From: Pseudomonas sp. GD04091
GTDB lineage: Bacteria; Pseudomonadota; Gammaproteobacteria; Pseudomonadales; Pseudomonadaceae
Length of the DNA stretch: 64,000 bases
NCBI RefSeq assembly: GCF_029836165.1
Contig: NZ_JAOEBG010000009.1
Coordinates: forward strand, 1-64,000
Reading direction: 5' to 3'
Part shown: in pieces, positions 47,193 through 58,704 of the stretch
Layout: every line of letters begins with the position of its first letter
Numbering within the stretch: the first letter of the stretch is position 1
The notes under the pieces: model-generated
Databases searched by the model: none
What the model was told of the DNA's origin: nothing
The model's input: only the letters and a program-made list of their open reading frames with translations
Program-made: the position numbers and the translations under genes

Positions 47193-48335
47193 TCAGCGGA
47201 TGGTCAGTGCCTCGAGCTTGCCGCTGTTGCCAAAGACGTAGATGGTGTCGCCGACCACCAGGGGCCGGGCGCGCAGGCCATCGCTGTCGATACGCTCACG
47301 GCCGACGAAACGACCATCGACCTGGCTGAGCAGGTGCAGGTAACCCTCGAAGTCACCGACAGCCACATAGCTGGAGAACACTTCCGGCGCCGACAGCTGA
47401 CGACGGGCCATGGAGTCGTTGCTCCACAGCGAGCTGGAAGAACGCTCGTCGACGCTCTCGACCGTGCCCGATGCCTCGCTCACATAGACGTTGCCAAAGC
47501 CCTGGGCGACACCCACGTAGCTGGAGGCATCGCGCTGCCACAGCACGCGGCCGCTTTCCAGGTCCAGGCCGGCGACGCGCCCCTGGTAGGTGCTGACGTA
47601 CAGGGTGCCGCCGGACAGCAGCAGGCCACCGTCGATGTCGACCACCCGATCCAGCTCGGAACGGCCCTGTGGGATGGCCACGCGGCTCTCCCATACCGGC
47701 ACGCCGTTGCTGATGTCCACCGCCACCACCTTGCCGGTGGACAGGCCGGCCACCGCCAGGCGGTTGGTCACCACCGGCGCGCCGGTGCCACGCAGGGTAA
47801 GCACCGCCGGGCTGTTCTCGTAGATCCAGCGACGGTCGCCCGTGGCGGCGTCAAGGCCGATCAGACGGTCATCCTGGGTCTGCACCACGACCACGTCGCC
47901 GTTGTTGGCAGGCGGCGCCAGCACTTCGCTGGTGACGCGGGAGCGCCAGCGCTCCTCACCGGTACTGGAGTCCAGGGCGATCACCTCGCCCTTGAGGGTA
48001 CCCAGCATGACCAGGCCATAACCCACGCCCACGGCACCGGAAACCGGTAGCTCGAGGTCCTTCTTCCACACCACGTCGCCGGTGATGCGGTTCAGCGCGA
48101 AGACCTCGCCATTGACGTCGGCAGCGTAGATACGGTCGTTCTCGATGGCCGGTACCAGGGTGTTGTAGGTCTCGCCCTGGCCGTCACCGATCGAGCGGCT
48201 CCACTGCTTCTTCAGCACCACTTCCTCGGTGAACTTGGTCAGCTCGGCCGGGGGAAGTTCCTTCTTGCTGTTGCTGCTGCAACCCGCCGCCAGCACGGCG
48301 AGGGTGAGCACTGCTGCTTGTTTCCAACCCTTCAC
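47193..48335 (-). CDS. bamB: Outer-membrane assembly lipoprotein BamB
   Basis: The product is 380 residues from the GTG at 48335. The start is chosen for the signal peptide and lipobox (QAAVLTLAVLAAGCSSN, Cys at residue 17) and lies 1 base after the yfgM stop. The rest is an eight-bladed PQQ-type beta-propeller, with repeats such as VFALNRITGDVVWKKDLELP and VIALDSSTGEERWRSRVTSE. BamB is a subunit of the BAM complex that inserts outer membrane beta-barrel proteins. Confidence 0.96.
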   Translation of the reverse strand: MKGWKQAAVLTLAVLAAGCSSNSKKELPPAELTKFTEEVVLKKQWSRSIGDGQGETYNTLVPAIENDRIYAADVNGEVFALNRITGDVVWKKDLELPVSGAVGVGYGLVMLGTLKGEVIALDSSTGEERWRSRVTSEVLAPPANNGDVVVVQTQDDRLIGLDAATGDRRWIYENSPAVLTLRGTGAPVVTNRLAVAGLSTGKVVAVDISNGVPVWESRVAIPQGRSELDRVVDIDGGLLLSGGTLYVSTYQGRVAGLDLESGRVLWQRDASSYVGVAQGFGNVYVSEASGTVESVDERSSSSLWSNDSMARRQLSAPEVFSSYVAVGDFEGYLHLLSQVDGRFVGRERIDSDGLRARPLVVGDTIYVFGNSGKLEALTIR

Positions 48336-48336
48336 T

Positions 48337-48978
48337 TCAGGCGTCCCCTTTGGCCAGGTCATCCAGCTTCAGTTGCAAGCCACCGATCGCGGCGTCGTCG
48401 GACAGCGCGGCCTTGGCTTTTTCGTAGGCGCTGTGCGCGTCGTCGGCGCGGCCCAGCTGTACCAGCAGGTCGCCCTTGAGTTCTTCGCGGCTGGCCTGGA
48501 AGGCCTTGTCGGTATCGCCGTCGAGCAGCTTGAGCGCGTCCTCGGCCTTGTCCTGGGCCGCGAGCACACGGGCCAGGCGCTGGCGCGAGATCTCACCGAG
48601 GGTGGCGTCGGCCGGCTTGTCCATCACGTTCTTCAACTCGCTGGCCGCATCGTCCAGCTTGCCGCTCTCGACCGCGACCTTGGCCACGAACAGGCTGCCG
48701 TACTGGGCGTAGGCGGTGCCGCCGAACTCGCTCTTGAGCTTGCCGGACAGCTCGGCGACCTTGGTCGCGTCTGGCTTGCCGTCTGGCGTCAGCGAAGTTT
48801 CCAGCAGCGCCTGATACAGCGCCGAGGCACCTTGCGACTGGTTGGCCTGGTACTTGTGCCAGGTCTGCCAGCCCAACACCACCACGCCGGCCAGCAGGGC
48901 GCCGGTCAGCAGCGGCTTGCCGTTACGGTTCCACCAGTCCTTGGCTGCTGCCAGGCTCTCATCATCGGTACTCGACAC
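48337..48978 (-). CDS. yfgM: YfgM-family TPR protein of the Sec translocon
   Basis: The 213-residue protein has an N-terminal cytoplasmic stretch, one membrane helix (about 22-41, KPLLTGALLAGVVVLGWQTW) and a periplasmic tetratricopeptide region. In E. coli YfgM associates with PpiD at SecYEG and assists periplasmic folding. It sits between hisS and bamB in the standard order, with the bamB start just after its stop. Confidence 0.93.
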   Translation of the reverse strand: MSSTDDESLAAAKDWWNRNGKPLLTGALLAGVVVLGWQTWHKYQANQSQGASALYQALLETSLTPDGKPDATKVAELSGKLKSEFGGTAYAQYGSLFVAKVAVESGKLDDAASELKNVMDKPADATLGEISRQRLARVLAAQDKAEDALKLLDGDTDKAFQASREELKGDLLVQLGRADDAHSAYEKAKAALSDDAAIGGLQLKLDDLAKGDA

Positions 48979-49016
48979 CCCAATACTCCTATTCGCCTAT
49001 TCGTTGTCGGACCGCG

Positions 49017-50306
49017 TCACGCCTGGGCGATCGCGGTTTCCAGGTGCTCGGCAAGAGCATCCCAGGCAATGTTCTGTTGTTCGCCCTGGCCACGCAGGGG
49101 CTTGAAGCCGATTTCCTGCTTGGCCAGCTCGTCGTCGCCGAGGATCAGGGCGAACAGCGCGCCGCTCTTGTCGGCCTTCTTGAACTGGCTCTTGAAGCTG
49201 CCACCCCCGGCATTGACCGCCAGGCGCAGGCCCGGCAGATGGTCGCGCAGGCTTTCGCTCAGGCGCAGGCCGGCCAGCTCCGCCTGCTCGCCGAAGGCGC
49301 ACAGGTAGACGTCGATGGTGCGGCTGATCGACTCGGGCACCTTGCCCAAGGTCTCCAGCAGCAGGATCAGGCGCTCGATGCCCATGGCGAAACCGACGCC
49401 GGGGGTCGGCTTGCCGCCCATCTGCTCGACCAGGCCGTCATAGCGGCCACCGGCGCAGACGGTGCCCTGGGCGCCGAGCTTGTCGGTGACCCACTCGAAC
49501 ACGGTCTTGCTGTAGTAGTCCAGACCGCGCACCAGCTTGGTGTTGATCACGAACGGAATGCCGGCGGCGTCGAGGCGGGCCTTCAGGCCCTCGAAGTGCA
49601 CGCGGGATTCTTCGTCCAGGTAGTCTTCCAGCTTCGGCGCGCCGACCAGCACCGCCTGGGTGTTCTGGTCCTTGCTGTCGAGGATGCGCAGCGGGTTGCT
49701 CTTCAGGCGGCGCTGGCTGTCTTCGTCCAACTGCTCGAGGCGGGCCGAGAGGTACTCGACCAGGGCGTCGCGATAGCGCGCGCGGGCTTCGCTGGTACCC
49801 AGGCTGTTGAGTTGCAGTTCGACCGCGTCCTGGATGCCCAGCAGGCCCCACAGGCGCCAGGTCAGCATGATCAGCTCGGCGTCGACGTCCGGGCCGTCGA
49901 GGTTGAACACCTCCACGCCGATCTGGTGGAACTGGCGATAACGGCCCTTCTGCGGACGCTCGTGGCGGAACATCTGGCCGACGTACCAGAGCTTCTGCAC
50001 CTGGCCGTTGCCGGTGATGCCATGCTCGAGCACGGCGCGCACGCAGGCGGCGGTGCCTTCCGGGCGCAAGGTGAGCGAATCGCCGTTGCGGTCCTCGAAG
50101 GTGTACATCTCTTTTTCGACGATATCGGTGACTTCACCGATGGAGCGCTTGAACAGCTCGGTGAACTCGACGATCGGCGTGCGGATCTGGTTGTAGCCGT
50201 AGCCGTCCAGCAAGCCGGCCACGGTGCCCTCGAAGTAGCGCCACAGCGGCGACTGGTCGGGCAGGATGTCGTTCATGCCACGGATGGCTTGCAGCGATTT
50301 GCTCAC
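49017..50306 (-). CDS. hisS: Histidyl-tRNA synthetase
   Basis: The 429-residue class II aminoacyl-tRNA synthetase charges tRNA-His. Class II motif 2 region is [16 protein letters not shown]. The histidine-binding signatures are [15 protein letters not shown] and [14 protein letters not shown], followed by motif 3 [13 protein letters not shown]. The C-terminal anticodon-binding domain begins near residue 330. It lies between ispG and yfgM as in related genomes. Confidence 0.98.
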   Translation of the reverse strand: MSKSLQAIRGMNDILPDQSPLWRYFEGTVAGLLDGYGYNQIRTPIVEFTELFKRSIGEVTDIVEKEMYTFEDRNGDSLTLRPEGTAACVRAVLEHGITGNGQVQKLWYVGQMFRHERPQKGRYRQFHQIGVEVFNLDGPDVDAELIMLTWRLWGLLGIQDAVELQLNSLGTSEARARYRDALVEYLSARLEQLDEDSQRRLKSNPLRILDSKDQNTQAVLVGAPKLEDYLDEESRVHFEGLKARLDAAGIPFVINTKLVRGLDYYSKTVFEWVTDKLGAQGTVCAGGRYDGLVEQMGGKPTPGVGFAMGIERLILLLETLGKVPESISRTIDVYLCAFGEQAELAGLRLSESLRDHLPGLRLAVNAGGGSFKSQFKKADKSGALFALILGDDELAKQEIGFKPLRGQGEQQNIAWDALAEHLETAIAQA

Positions 50307-50330
50307 GAATAGTCCTTACGAATCTGTGTC

Positions 50331-51440
50331 TCAGCCGCGGGCGATCAGCGCCGCGTCGGCCTCGGCCTTCTCGGCCGCTTTCTGGCGGATGAGCTTTTCC
50401 AGCTCGTCGACCAGGTTGTCGTTGTTCAGTTTCTGCGAAGGCTTGCCATCGATGTAGACCAGGTTCGGCGTGCCGCCGGTCAGGCCCACGTGCGATTCCT
50501 TGGCTTCACCCGGGCCGTTGACCACGCAGCCGATCACCGCCACGTCCAGCGGTACCAGCAGGTCTTCCAGGCGCCCTTCCAGCTCGTTCATGGTCTTGAC
50601 CACATCGAAGTTCTGCCGCGAGCAGCTCGGGCAGGCGATGAAGTTGATGCCACGCGAGCGCAGGTGCAGCGACTTGAGGATGTCGTAGCCGACCTTCACT
50701 TCCTCGACCGGATCGGCGGCCAGGGAAATACGGATGGTGTCACCGATGCCTTCGGCCAGCAGCATACCTAGGCCGACGGCGGATTTCACCGTCCCCGAGC
50801 GCAGGCCACCGGCTTCGGTGATGCCCAGGTGCAGCGGCTGGATGATCTGCTTGGCCAGCAGGCGGTAGGCCTCGACGGCCATGAACACGTCGGAGGCCTT
50901 GACGCTGACCTTGAAGTCCTGGAAGTCCAGGCGATCGAGGTGCTCGACGTGGCGCAGCGCGGACTCGACCAGCGCGGCGGGTGTCGGCTCGCCGTATTTT
51001 TTCTGCAGGTCCTTCTCCAGCGAGCCGGCGTTGACGCCGATGCGGATCGGGATCCCGCGGTCGCGGGCGGCATCGACCACGGCGCGCACACGGTCTTCAC
51101 GACCGATGTTGCCCGGATTGATGCGCAGGCAGTCGACGCCCAGCTCGGCCACGCGCAGGGCGATCTTGTAGTCGAAGTGGATGTCGGCGACCAGCGGCAC
51201 GCTGACCAGCTGCTTGATCTTGCCGAAGGCCTCGGCGGCGTCCATGTCCGGCACCGAGACGCGCACGATGTCCACGCCGGCGTCGACCAGACGCTGGATC
51301 TGCGCCACGGTGGCGGCGACGTCGTTGGTGTCGGTGTTGGTCATGCTCTGCACCGCGATGGGCGCATCGCCGCCCACCGGCACATTGCCGACCCAGATTT
51401 TGCGGGATTCGCGACGTTTGATCGGAGATTCGCCGTGCAT
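50331..51440 (-). CDS. ispG: 4-hydroxy-3-methylbut-2-enyl diphosphate synthase (flavodoxin)
   Basis: The 369-residue [4Fe-4S] enzyme carries out the penultimate step of the MEP isoprenoid pathway. The N-terminal barrel has [19 protein letters not shown] and [20 protein letters not shown]. The cluster cysteines are in [13 protein letters not shown] and [15 protein letters not shown]. The rodZ stop lies 3 bases upstream of its ATG. Its Fe-S requirement links it to the isc genes a few kilobases away. Confidence 0.98.
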   Translation of the reverse strand: MHGESPIKRRESRKIWVGNVPVGGDAPIAVQSMTNTDTNDVAATVAQIQRLVDAGVDIVRVSVPDMDAAEAFGKIKQLVSVPLVADIHFDYKIALRVAELGVDCLRINPGNIGREDRVRAVVDAARDRGIPIRIGVNAGSLEKDLQKKYGEPTPAALVESALRHVEHLDRLDFQDFKVSVKASDVFMAVEAYRLLAKQIIQPLHLGITEAGGLRSGTVKSAVGLGMLLAEGIGDTIRISLAADPVEEVKVGYDILKSLHLRSRGINFIACPSCSRQNFDVVKTMNELEGRLEDLLVPLDVAVIGCVVNGPGEAKESHVGLTGGTPNLVYIDGKPSQKLNNDNLVDELEKLIRQKAAEKAEADAALIARG

Positions 51441-51443
51441 GAC

Positions 51444-52469
51444 TTACTGTCCCAACTTCAGGCGAGCGGTTTCGCCACTGGTGAACGGGGCGACATCGAC
51501 CGCCTGGCCGTTGTAGCTCACCTGGGCGCCACGGGCGAAGCCCAGGCGTACCGCGAACGGTGGCTTGCCGGTCAGTTCCAGGTTGTCGCCCTTGCGCTTG
51601 ATCGCGCTGAACAGCACCTTGCCGTTGCCATCGGTGACCTGGGTCCAGCAATCGGCGGTGAATTGGATGTGCAGGTTGGCGCTGCCGGCGGCGGTCGGAA
51701 CGGTCTCGCTGACCGGCGCCGGCGCTACCGGAGCGGCTGGTGCCACTGCAACGGGGGCCACGGGCGTGGTGGCAGCGGGAGCCACCGGCGTGGTAACAGC
51801 GGGAGCCGCAACAGGCGCAGCGCTGTTCGGCACCGCAGCGCCAGCACTGGCAGCGGCTGCCGGCGTCTGCTCGGCAGCAACCGGGGCCTGCTCGGTCGCG
51901 GCAGGTTCGAGCGGCAGTGCTTCGCCTTGCGGCTGCTGGCCCTCGCTCACGGCCTGGTCTTCCGGCTCGTCCAGCGGATGAATCTGGGTGGTGCCGTCGG
52001 CGCTCTCGACCTCGACGTGCTCCAGGGCGATCTTGGCCAGGTCCTTGCCTCGCAGGCTGCTCTGGTCCTGCCACCAGAAGAAGCCGCCACCGACCACGGC
52101 CACCAGCAGCAGCAGGCTGACCACCCGCAGTATGTTGTGCGACAGCCGCACCGGCTCTTCGATGCGCCCCAGCGCGTGCACTTCGCTGCCTTTGGCGTGA
52201 GTGCCGGTGATCTGGTCGAACGCCTCGACCAGGGGCGCCTGGTCCATGTCCATCAGTTTGGCGTAGGCACGGATGTAACCGCGGGCGAAGGTGTGCCCGG
52301 GCAGCTTGTCGAAGGCGCCGTTTTCCAGGTTGTTCAGCGAAGATACCGTGAGGTTGAGCTTGCGAGCGACCTCGGCCTGGCTCCAGTCGCGTTTTTCGCG
52401 GGCCTGGCGCAAGACGTCACCGGGGTTCTGGCGAGTCGCTGCTGCTACTTCAGTGTGCGCGGCTTTCAT
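51444..52469 (-). CDS. rodZ: Cell-shape protein RodZ
   Basis: The 341-residue protein has an N-terminal helix-turn-helix of the Cro/CI type (about 20-85, WSQAEVARKLNLTVSSLNNL) that binds MreB. One membrane helix follows (about 113-132, ILRVVSLLLLVAVVGGGFFW). A long periplasmic linker rich in Ala, Pro and Thr (about 175-255) leads to a C-terminal DUF4115 domain with LHIQFTADCWTQVTDGNGKV. It organises the elongasome. It overlaps the pilF-type gene by 4 bases. Confidence 0.95.
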   Translation of the reverse strand: MKAAHTEVAAATRQNPGDVLRQAREKRDWSQAEVARKLNLTVSSLNNLENGAFDKLPGHTFARGYIRAYAKLMDMDQAPLVEAFDQITGTHAKGSEVHALGRIEEPVRLSHNILRVVSLLLLVAVVGGGFFWWQDQSSLRGKDLAKIALEHVEVESADGTTQIHPLDEPEDQAVSEGQQPQGEALPLEPAATEQAPVAAEQTPAAAASAGAAVPNSAAPVAAPAVTTPVAPAATTPVAPVAVAPAAPVAPAPVSETVPTAAGSANLHIQFTADCWTQVTDGNGKVLFSAIKRKGDNLELTGKPPFAVRLGFARGAQVSYNGQAVDVAPFTSGETARLKLGQ

Positions 52470-53227
52470 CGTTGCTCCGACAGGTATTGCTGATATTCCG
52501 GCGTACCGGGATAAAGTCGTTGTAATTGCTGGCCCAGGCGGGCCGCGTTGCCCTGGTCGTCGAGGGCGCGGGCCAGGCGCGTGCCCAGCAGCAGGCTGCG
52601 GGCGTTCTGGTCGCTCAGCTGGCTGAATCGATCGTAGTAGTCCCGGGCCGGCACATAATGCCTGTTTTCGTAGGACAACTCAGCCATTTCGAGCAAAGCC
52701 TTCGGTTGCCGCTGGTTGAGCCGAAGGGCCTTTTCCAGGTATTCGCGCGCCTGCTCGCCCTGCCCCAGCTTCTGGGCGGTCAGCCCCAGGTTCTCGTAGA
52801 CCCGGGACCGCTCAGGATACAGGGTATCGGCGGCGGCCTGGCGGAACATCGCCTGGGCTTCGCCGAAACGGCCCTGAGCATATAGGAAACTGCCGTAATT
52901 GTTGCGGATTCGTGTGTCATCCGGGCGTACGGACAGCGCCTTCTGGAAGTGCTGGCTGGCCAGGGCGGGCTCGTCTTCGGCCTGGAACACCAGCGCCAGG
53001 GCCGCATGGGCATCGGCATCGCGGCCGTCGAGGGCCAGGGCCTTGCTCAAGGGGGCCTTGGCCTGCTCGGTCAAACCTTGTTGCAAATACCCCAGCCCCA
53101 GTTGCACATAGGCCTTGCCTGCATCCTCGCGCCCCTGGCGATTGCTCAGGGGATCGCCCGCACCACCGGATACGCAGCCGGCCAGCAGCGAAAGCGTCAG
53201 GATCGACAGCGCGGCGCGCAGGGTCAT
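52466..53227 (-). CDS. pilF: Type IV pilus assembly lipoprotein PilF/PilW
   Basis: The 253-residue lipoprotein has a lipobox, LSLLAGCVSG (Cys at residue 18), then about six TPR units such as AYVQLGLGYLQQGLTEQAKA and RVYENLGLTAQKLGQGEQAR. PilF (also named PilW) carries the secretin PilQ to the outer membrane. It lies between rlmN and rodZ, the same order as in other Pseudomonas. Confidence 0.94.
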   Translation of the reverse strand: MTLRAALSILTLSLLAGCVSGGAGDPLSNRQGREDAGKAYVQLGLGYLQQGLTEQAKAPLSKALALDGRDADAHAALALVFQAEDEPALASQHFQKALSVRPDDTRIRNNYGSFLYAQGRFGEAQAMFRQAAADTLYPERSRVYENLGLTAQKLGQGEQAREYLEKALRLNQRQPKALLEMAELSYENRHYVPARDYYDRFSQLSDQNARSLLLGTRLARALDDQGNAARLGQQLQRLYPGTPEYQQYLSEQR

Positions 53228-53241
53228 GGGGACAGTGCTCG

Positions 53242-54384
53242 TCAGGGGCGCGCGGCGCTGTCTTGCGGCTCGTCGGCGGCCAGCTGACGCACGGCGATGT
53301 AGCGCTCGCTGCGGCGGGTGCGGTCGTTGACCTGGCCCACCAACTGACCGCAGGCGGCATCGATGTCGTCACCACGGGTGGTGCGGGTGGTGACGTTGAA
53401 GCCGCCGTGGTGCAGCAAGTCCTGGAAACGGCGGATGGCGTTGTTGCTCGGCCGCTCGTAGCCCGAATGCGGGAATGGGTTGAACGGGATCAGGTTGATC
53501 TTGCAGGGTACGTCGCGCAGCAGCTCGATCATCTGGGCGGCATGCTCGGGCTGGTCGTTGACGTCCTTGAGCAGGGTGTACTCGATGGTGAGCACGCGCT
53601 TGCCGCCCAAGGTCGCCATGTAGCCCATGCACGACTCCAGCAGCACCTTGAGCGGGTACTTCTTGTTCAGCGGCACCAGCTTGTTGCGCAGTTCATCGTT
53701 GGGGGCGTGCAGCGACAGGGCCAACGACACGTCGATGTGCTTGGCCAGCTCGTCGATCATCGGCACCACGCCCGAAGTGGACAAGGTGACGCGACGCTTG
53801 GAAATGCCATAGCCCAGATCTTCCATCATGATCTTCATGGCGGCGATGACATTGTCGAAATTCAGCAGGGGTTCGCCCATGCCCATCATGACCACGTTGG
53901 TGATGGCGCGGTCGATCTTGGCCGGGACGGTCCCGAAGGATTTGTTGGCAAGCCACACCTGGCCGATCACTTCGGCGGCGGTGAGGTTGCTGTTGAAGCC
54001 TTGCTTGCCGGTGGAGCAGAAGCTGCAGTCCAGGGCACAGCCGGCTTGCGACGACACGCACAGGGTGCCGCGATCGTCGGTGGGGATGTAGACGGTCTCG
54101 ACGCAGCTGCCGGAGGCAACACGGACCACCCACTTGCGGGTGCCGTCAGCGGAAATGTCTTCGCTGACCACTTCCGGGCCCCGAATCTCGGCAACGGCCT
54201 CGAGCTTTTCGCGCAAGGCCTTGCCGACATTGGTCATGGCGGCGAAATCATCGACGCCAAAATGGTGAATCCATTTCATCACCTGACCGGCACGGAAGCG
54301 CTTCTCCCCGATTGAGTCGAAGAACTGTTCCATTTCCGCCAGGGTCAGCCCCAGCAGGTTGATCTTGTCAGTCGATGTCGTCAT
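53242..54384 (-). CDS. rlmN: Dual-specificity 23S rRNA/tRNA adenine-C2 methyltransferase RlmN
   Basis: The 380-residue radical SAM enzyme methylates A2503 of 23S rRNA and A37 of some tRNAs. The cluster motif is [11 protein letters not shown] (Cx3Cx2C). A catalytic cysteine is in the C-terminal region within [20 protein letters not shown]. The length is normal. The start is the ATG at 54384. It sits 28 bases after ndk and is followed by pilF 14 bases later. Confidence 0.98.
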   Translation of the reverse strand: MTTSTDKINLLGLTLAEMEQFFDSIGEKRFRAGQVMKWIHHFGVDDFAAMTNVGKALREKLEAVAEIRGPEVVSEDISADGTRKWVVRVASGSCVETVYIPTDDRGTLCVSSQAGCALDCSFCSTGKQGFNSNLTAAEVIGQVWLANKSFGTVPAKIDRAITNVVMMGMGEPLLNFDNVIAAMKIMMEDLGYGISKRRVTLSTSGVVPMIDELAKHIDVSLALSLHAPNDELRNKLVPLNKKYPLKVLLESCMGYMATLGGKRVLTIEYTLLKDVNDQPEHAAQMIELLRDVPCKINLIPFNPFPHSGYERPSNNAIRRFQDLLHHGGFNVTTRTTRGDDIDAACGQLVGQVNDRTRRSERYIAVRQLAADEPQDSAARP

Positions 54385-54412
54385 GGATTCACCCTCACCC
54401 GTAAGCTTTCGC

Positions 54413-54838
54413 TTAGCGAGTGGTTACCTCGGTAGCAGCGAAGAAGTAAGCGATTTCGCGAGCAGCGGCAGCTTCGGAGTCCGAACCGTGAACGGCGTTG
54501 GCGTCGATCGACTCGGCGAAGTCGGCACGAATGGTGCCTGGAGCAGCTTCTTTAGGGTTGGTGGCGCCCATCAGCTCACGGTTCAGAGCGATGGCGTTTT
54601 CGCCTTCCAGAACCTGAACAACGACAGGGCCCGAAGTCATGAAGGCAACCAGGTCACCGAAGAAGCCACGAGCGCTGTGCTCGGCGTAGAAGCCTTCGGC
54701 CTCGGCCTTGGACAGTTGCTTGATTTTCGAAGCGACGATTTTCAGGCCGGCTTCTTCGAAGCGGGTGGTGATCTTGCCGATGACGTTTTTAGCGACGGCG
54801 TCAGGCTTGATGATCGAGAAAGTACGTTGAACAGCCAT
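54413..54838 (-). CDS. ndk: Nucleoside diphosphate kinase
   Basis: The 141-residue enzyme transfers phosphate between nucleoside di- and triphosphates by a phosphohistidine at H117 (NAVHGSDS). The start [20 protein letters not shown] and the Kpn-loop area [20 protein letters not shown] are typical. It begins just after a hairpin that contains its probable -10 box. It is slightly AT-richer than its neighbours, as many highly expressed genes here are. Confidence 0.98.
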   Translation of the reverse strand: MAVQRTFSIIKPDAVAKNVIGKITTRFEEAGLKIVASKIKQLSKAEAEGFYAEHSARGFFGDLVAFMTSGPVVVQVLEGENAIALNRELMGATNPKEAAPGTIRADFAESIDANAVHGSDSEAAAAREIAYFFAATEVTTR

Positions 54839-54874
54839 GGAAAACTCCAGAAATATGAGTGTTGCGAAAAATTA

Positions 54875-54897
54875 AACCCGCGAATTATACGCGGGTT
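54875..54897 (-). promoter_or_regulatory. ndk promoter -10 box inside a hairpin; also iscX-side terminator
   Basis: Arms 54875-54882 and 54890-54897 pair perfectly. On the leftward strand the loop and arm hold TATAAT, an exact -10 box 45 to 50 bases upstream of the ndk ATG, and the stem is followed by TTTAATTTTT. The same bases could end the isc operon and start ndk. Confidence 0.6.
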
Positions 54898-54927
54898 CCA
54901 GGGGATTGCCTAACCTGCAGCGTGCGC

Positions 54928-55128
54928 TCAGTCGGCTTCTTCGATCCAGGCCGCCTGGATGGCCTCGAGAACCTTCTCGCCGCAACGCGACGGATCGTCA
55001 TCGAAGTCAGGCAGAGCCATGACCCACGCGCGCAGATCGACGAAATTCACGTAATGAGGATCGACCTCGGGCTTGCTTTCCGCAAGCTGGATGGCGATCT
55101 CAAGTACATCAACCCATTTCAGACTCAT
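54928..55128 (-). CDS. iscX: Fe-S assembly adaptor IscX
   Basis: The product is a 66-residue acidic protein from the ATG at 55128 (MSLKWVDVLEIAIQLAESKP), ending in a Trp-Ile-Glu-rich tail. Family marks are DPHYVNFVDLRAWVMALPDF and DDDPSRCGEKVLEAIQAAW. IscX binds IscS and modulates iron and sulfur delivery. It is the last gene of the isc operon, 10 bases after fdx. A longer reading frame to 55296 overlaps fdx and is rejected. Confidence 0.95.
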   Translation of the reverse strand: MSLKWVDVLEIAIQLAESKPEVDPHYVNFVDLRAWVMALPDFDDDPSRCGEKVLEAIQAAWIEEAD

Positions 55129-55138
55129 GTACAGGCCC

Positions 55139-55480
55139 TCAGTGCGGCGCTTCGGCGGCGTGGTTGAGCGAATATTTGGGAATCTCGATGGTGAGGTCCT
55201 CATCGCCGACGACCACCTGGCAGCCCAGTCGCGACTGCGCCTCCAGGCCCCAGGCCTTGTCCAGCATGTCCTCTTCGAGTTCGTCCGCTTCTTCAAGGGA
55301 GTCGAAGCCCTTGCGCACGATGCAGTGGCAAGTGGTGCAGGCCTTGACGCCGCCGCAGGCGCTTTCCATCTCGATGTGATGGTCGTGGGCCAGCTCCAGG
55401 ATATTGGTCCCGGACGGCACTTCCACGGTCAGCCCCTCAGGACAGAACTTCTCATGCGGCAGGAATGTCACCAGCGGCAT
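55139..55480 (-). CDS. fdx: ISC-type [2Fe-2S] ferredoxin
   Basis: The 113-residue adrenodoxin-type ferredoxin has cluster ligands C42, C48, C51 and C87 (CGGVKACTTC and GCQVV). It supplies electrons for Fe-S cluster assembly on IscU. Its stop is 10 bases from iscX and its start is 3 bases from the hscA stop. Confidence 0.98.
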   Translation of the reverse strand: MPLVTFLPHEKFCPEGLTVEVPSGTNILELAHDHHIEMESACGGVKACTTCHCIVRKGFDSLEEADELEEDMLDKAWGLEAQSRLGCQVVVGDEDLTIEIPKYSLNHAAEAPH

Positions 55481-55483
55481 CGG

Positions 55484-57346
<1,863 letters not shown>

Positions 57347-57389
57347 GCTTATCTGAGTACCTTAGGCGTCGTCACGGGTAACGCCGGGA

Positions 57390-57911
57390 TTAATCGTCGA
57401 GGCGCTCTTCGAGTTGGCGCACTTCTTGGGCGAGCTTGTCGAGGAATTGCATGCGGCGCATCAGGCGCTCGGCCTGTTCACGCTGCGCAGCAACATCCCA
57501 GCAGGCGGCGAAATCCTCGTTGAGCTTGTCCTGGGCGACCTTGAGGCGCTTCTTGAACACGGCGACGCCGTCGAGGTCGGCCTCGTCCTGCAGCTCTTCG
57601 AGCTCTTCGCGCCACTGCATCTGCTGCAGCAGGAAGTCCGGGTCGTGCACGGTGACTTCCTGGGGCACCTCGTGGCCACCGATGGCCAGCAGGTAGCGGG
57701 CGCGACGCGGCGCGCTGCGCAAGGTCTGGTAGGCATCGTTGAGCGCCGCCGACTTTTCCAGGGCGACACGCTGCTCGCGCTCGGAAGCATCGGCGAAGCG
57801 ATCAGGATGGACCTCGCGGGCCAGTTCGCGATAACGCGTGGCGAGCTTGTCGAGGTCCAGGCGGAAGCCAGGCTGCAGGTCAAACAGAGCGAAATGGCAA
57901 GGAGTACCCAC
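57390..57911 (-). CDS. hscB: Co-chaperone HscB (J-protein)
   Basis: The product is 173 residues from the GTG at 57911, with GAGG 6 bases upstream; an in-frame ATG at 57950 lies inside iscA and is less likely. The J-domain has [11 protein letters not shown] and the HPD motif in [12 protein letters not shown]. The C-terminal three-helix bundle binds IscU. It stimulates the HscA ATPase. The gene follows iscA by 8 bases. Confidence 0.95.
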   Translation of the reverse strand: MGTPCHFALFDLQPGFRLDLDKLATRYRELAREVHPDRFADASEREQRVALEKSAALNDAYQTLRSAPRRARYLLAIGGHEVPQEVTVHDPDFLLQQMQWREELEELQDEADLDGVAVFKKRLKVAQDKLNEDFAACWDVAAQREQAERLMRRMQFLDKLAQEVRQLEERLDD

Positions 57912-57919
57912 GGCCAGCC

Positions 57920-58243
57920 TCAAACGTTGAAGCTTTCGCCGCAGCCACACTCACCGCGCACGTTGGGGTTGTTGAACTTGAAGCCTTCGTTCAACCCTTC
58001 CTTGACGAAGTCCAGCTCGGTGCCATCGAGGTACACCAGGCTTTTCGGGTCGATGATGACCTTTACGCCATGGTTCTCGAACACCTGGTCTTCGGCAGCC
58101 AGCTCGTCGACGAACTCCAGCACGTAGGCCAGGCCCGAGCAGCCGGTGGTGCGCACGCCCAGGCGAATGCCCTCACCCTTGCCGCGCCCGTCGAGGGACC
58201 GGCGAATGTGGTTGGCGGCGGCTTCTGTCATGCTGATAGCCAT
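57920..58243 (-). CDS. iscA: Fe-S assembly protein IscA
   Basis: The 107-residue A-type carrier has the three conserved cysteines in TGCSGLAYV and the C-terminal CGCGESF. It starts 28 bases after iscU and receives or delivers Fe-S clusters to targets. Confidence 0.98.
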   Translation of the reverse strand: MAISMTEAAANHIRRSLDGRGKGEGIRLGVRTTGCSGLAYVLEFVDELAAEDQVFENHGVKVIIDPKSLVYLDGTELDFVKEGLNEGFKFNNPNVRGECGCGESFNV

Positions 58244-58271
58244 CAGAACTCCTTACCTTGCGTCAGGCGAC

Positions 58272-58658
58272 TCAGATCAAGCCTTTCTTCTGCTTGTAAT
58301 CGCGAACGGCTGCCTTGATGGCATCTTCGGCGAGCACGGAGCAGTGGATCTTGACCGGCGGCAACGCCAGCTCCTCAGCCAGCTGGGTGTTCTTGATGGT
58401 CTCGGCCTCATCCAGGGTCTTGCCCTTCATCCACTCGGTGGCGAGGGAGCTGGAGGCGATGGCCGAACCGCAGCCGTAGGTCTTGAACTTGGCGTCTTCG
58501 ATCACGCCTTGTTCATTGACCTTGATCTGCAGGCGCATCACGTCGCCGCAGGCCGGGGCGCCGACCATGCCGGTGCCGACATCCGGATCGTCGGCGTTCA
58601 TCTTGCCGACGTTGCGCGGGTTTTCGTAGTGGTCGATGACCTTTTCACTGTATGCCAT
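58272..58658 (-). CDS. iscU: Fe-S scaffold protein IscU
   Basis: The 128-residue scaffold has cluster cysteines C37, C63 and C106 and the HscA recognition motif LPPVK at residues 99-103. It receives sulfur from IscS. All catalytic residues are intact and the length is standard. Confidence 0.99.
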   Translation of the reverse strand: MAYSEKVIDHYENPRNVGKMNADDPDVGTGMVGAPACGDVMRLQIKVNEQGVIEDAKFKTYGCGSAIASSSLATEWMKGKTLDEAETIKNTQLAEELALPPVKIHCSVLAEDAIKAAVRDYKQKKGLI

Positions 58659-58704
58659 GGTGCAATTCCTTCCTCATCAGGGAGCCGCTCTTGCCGGCGA
58701 CTGC

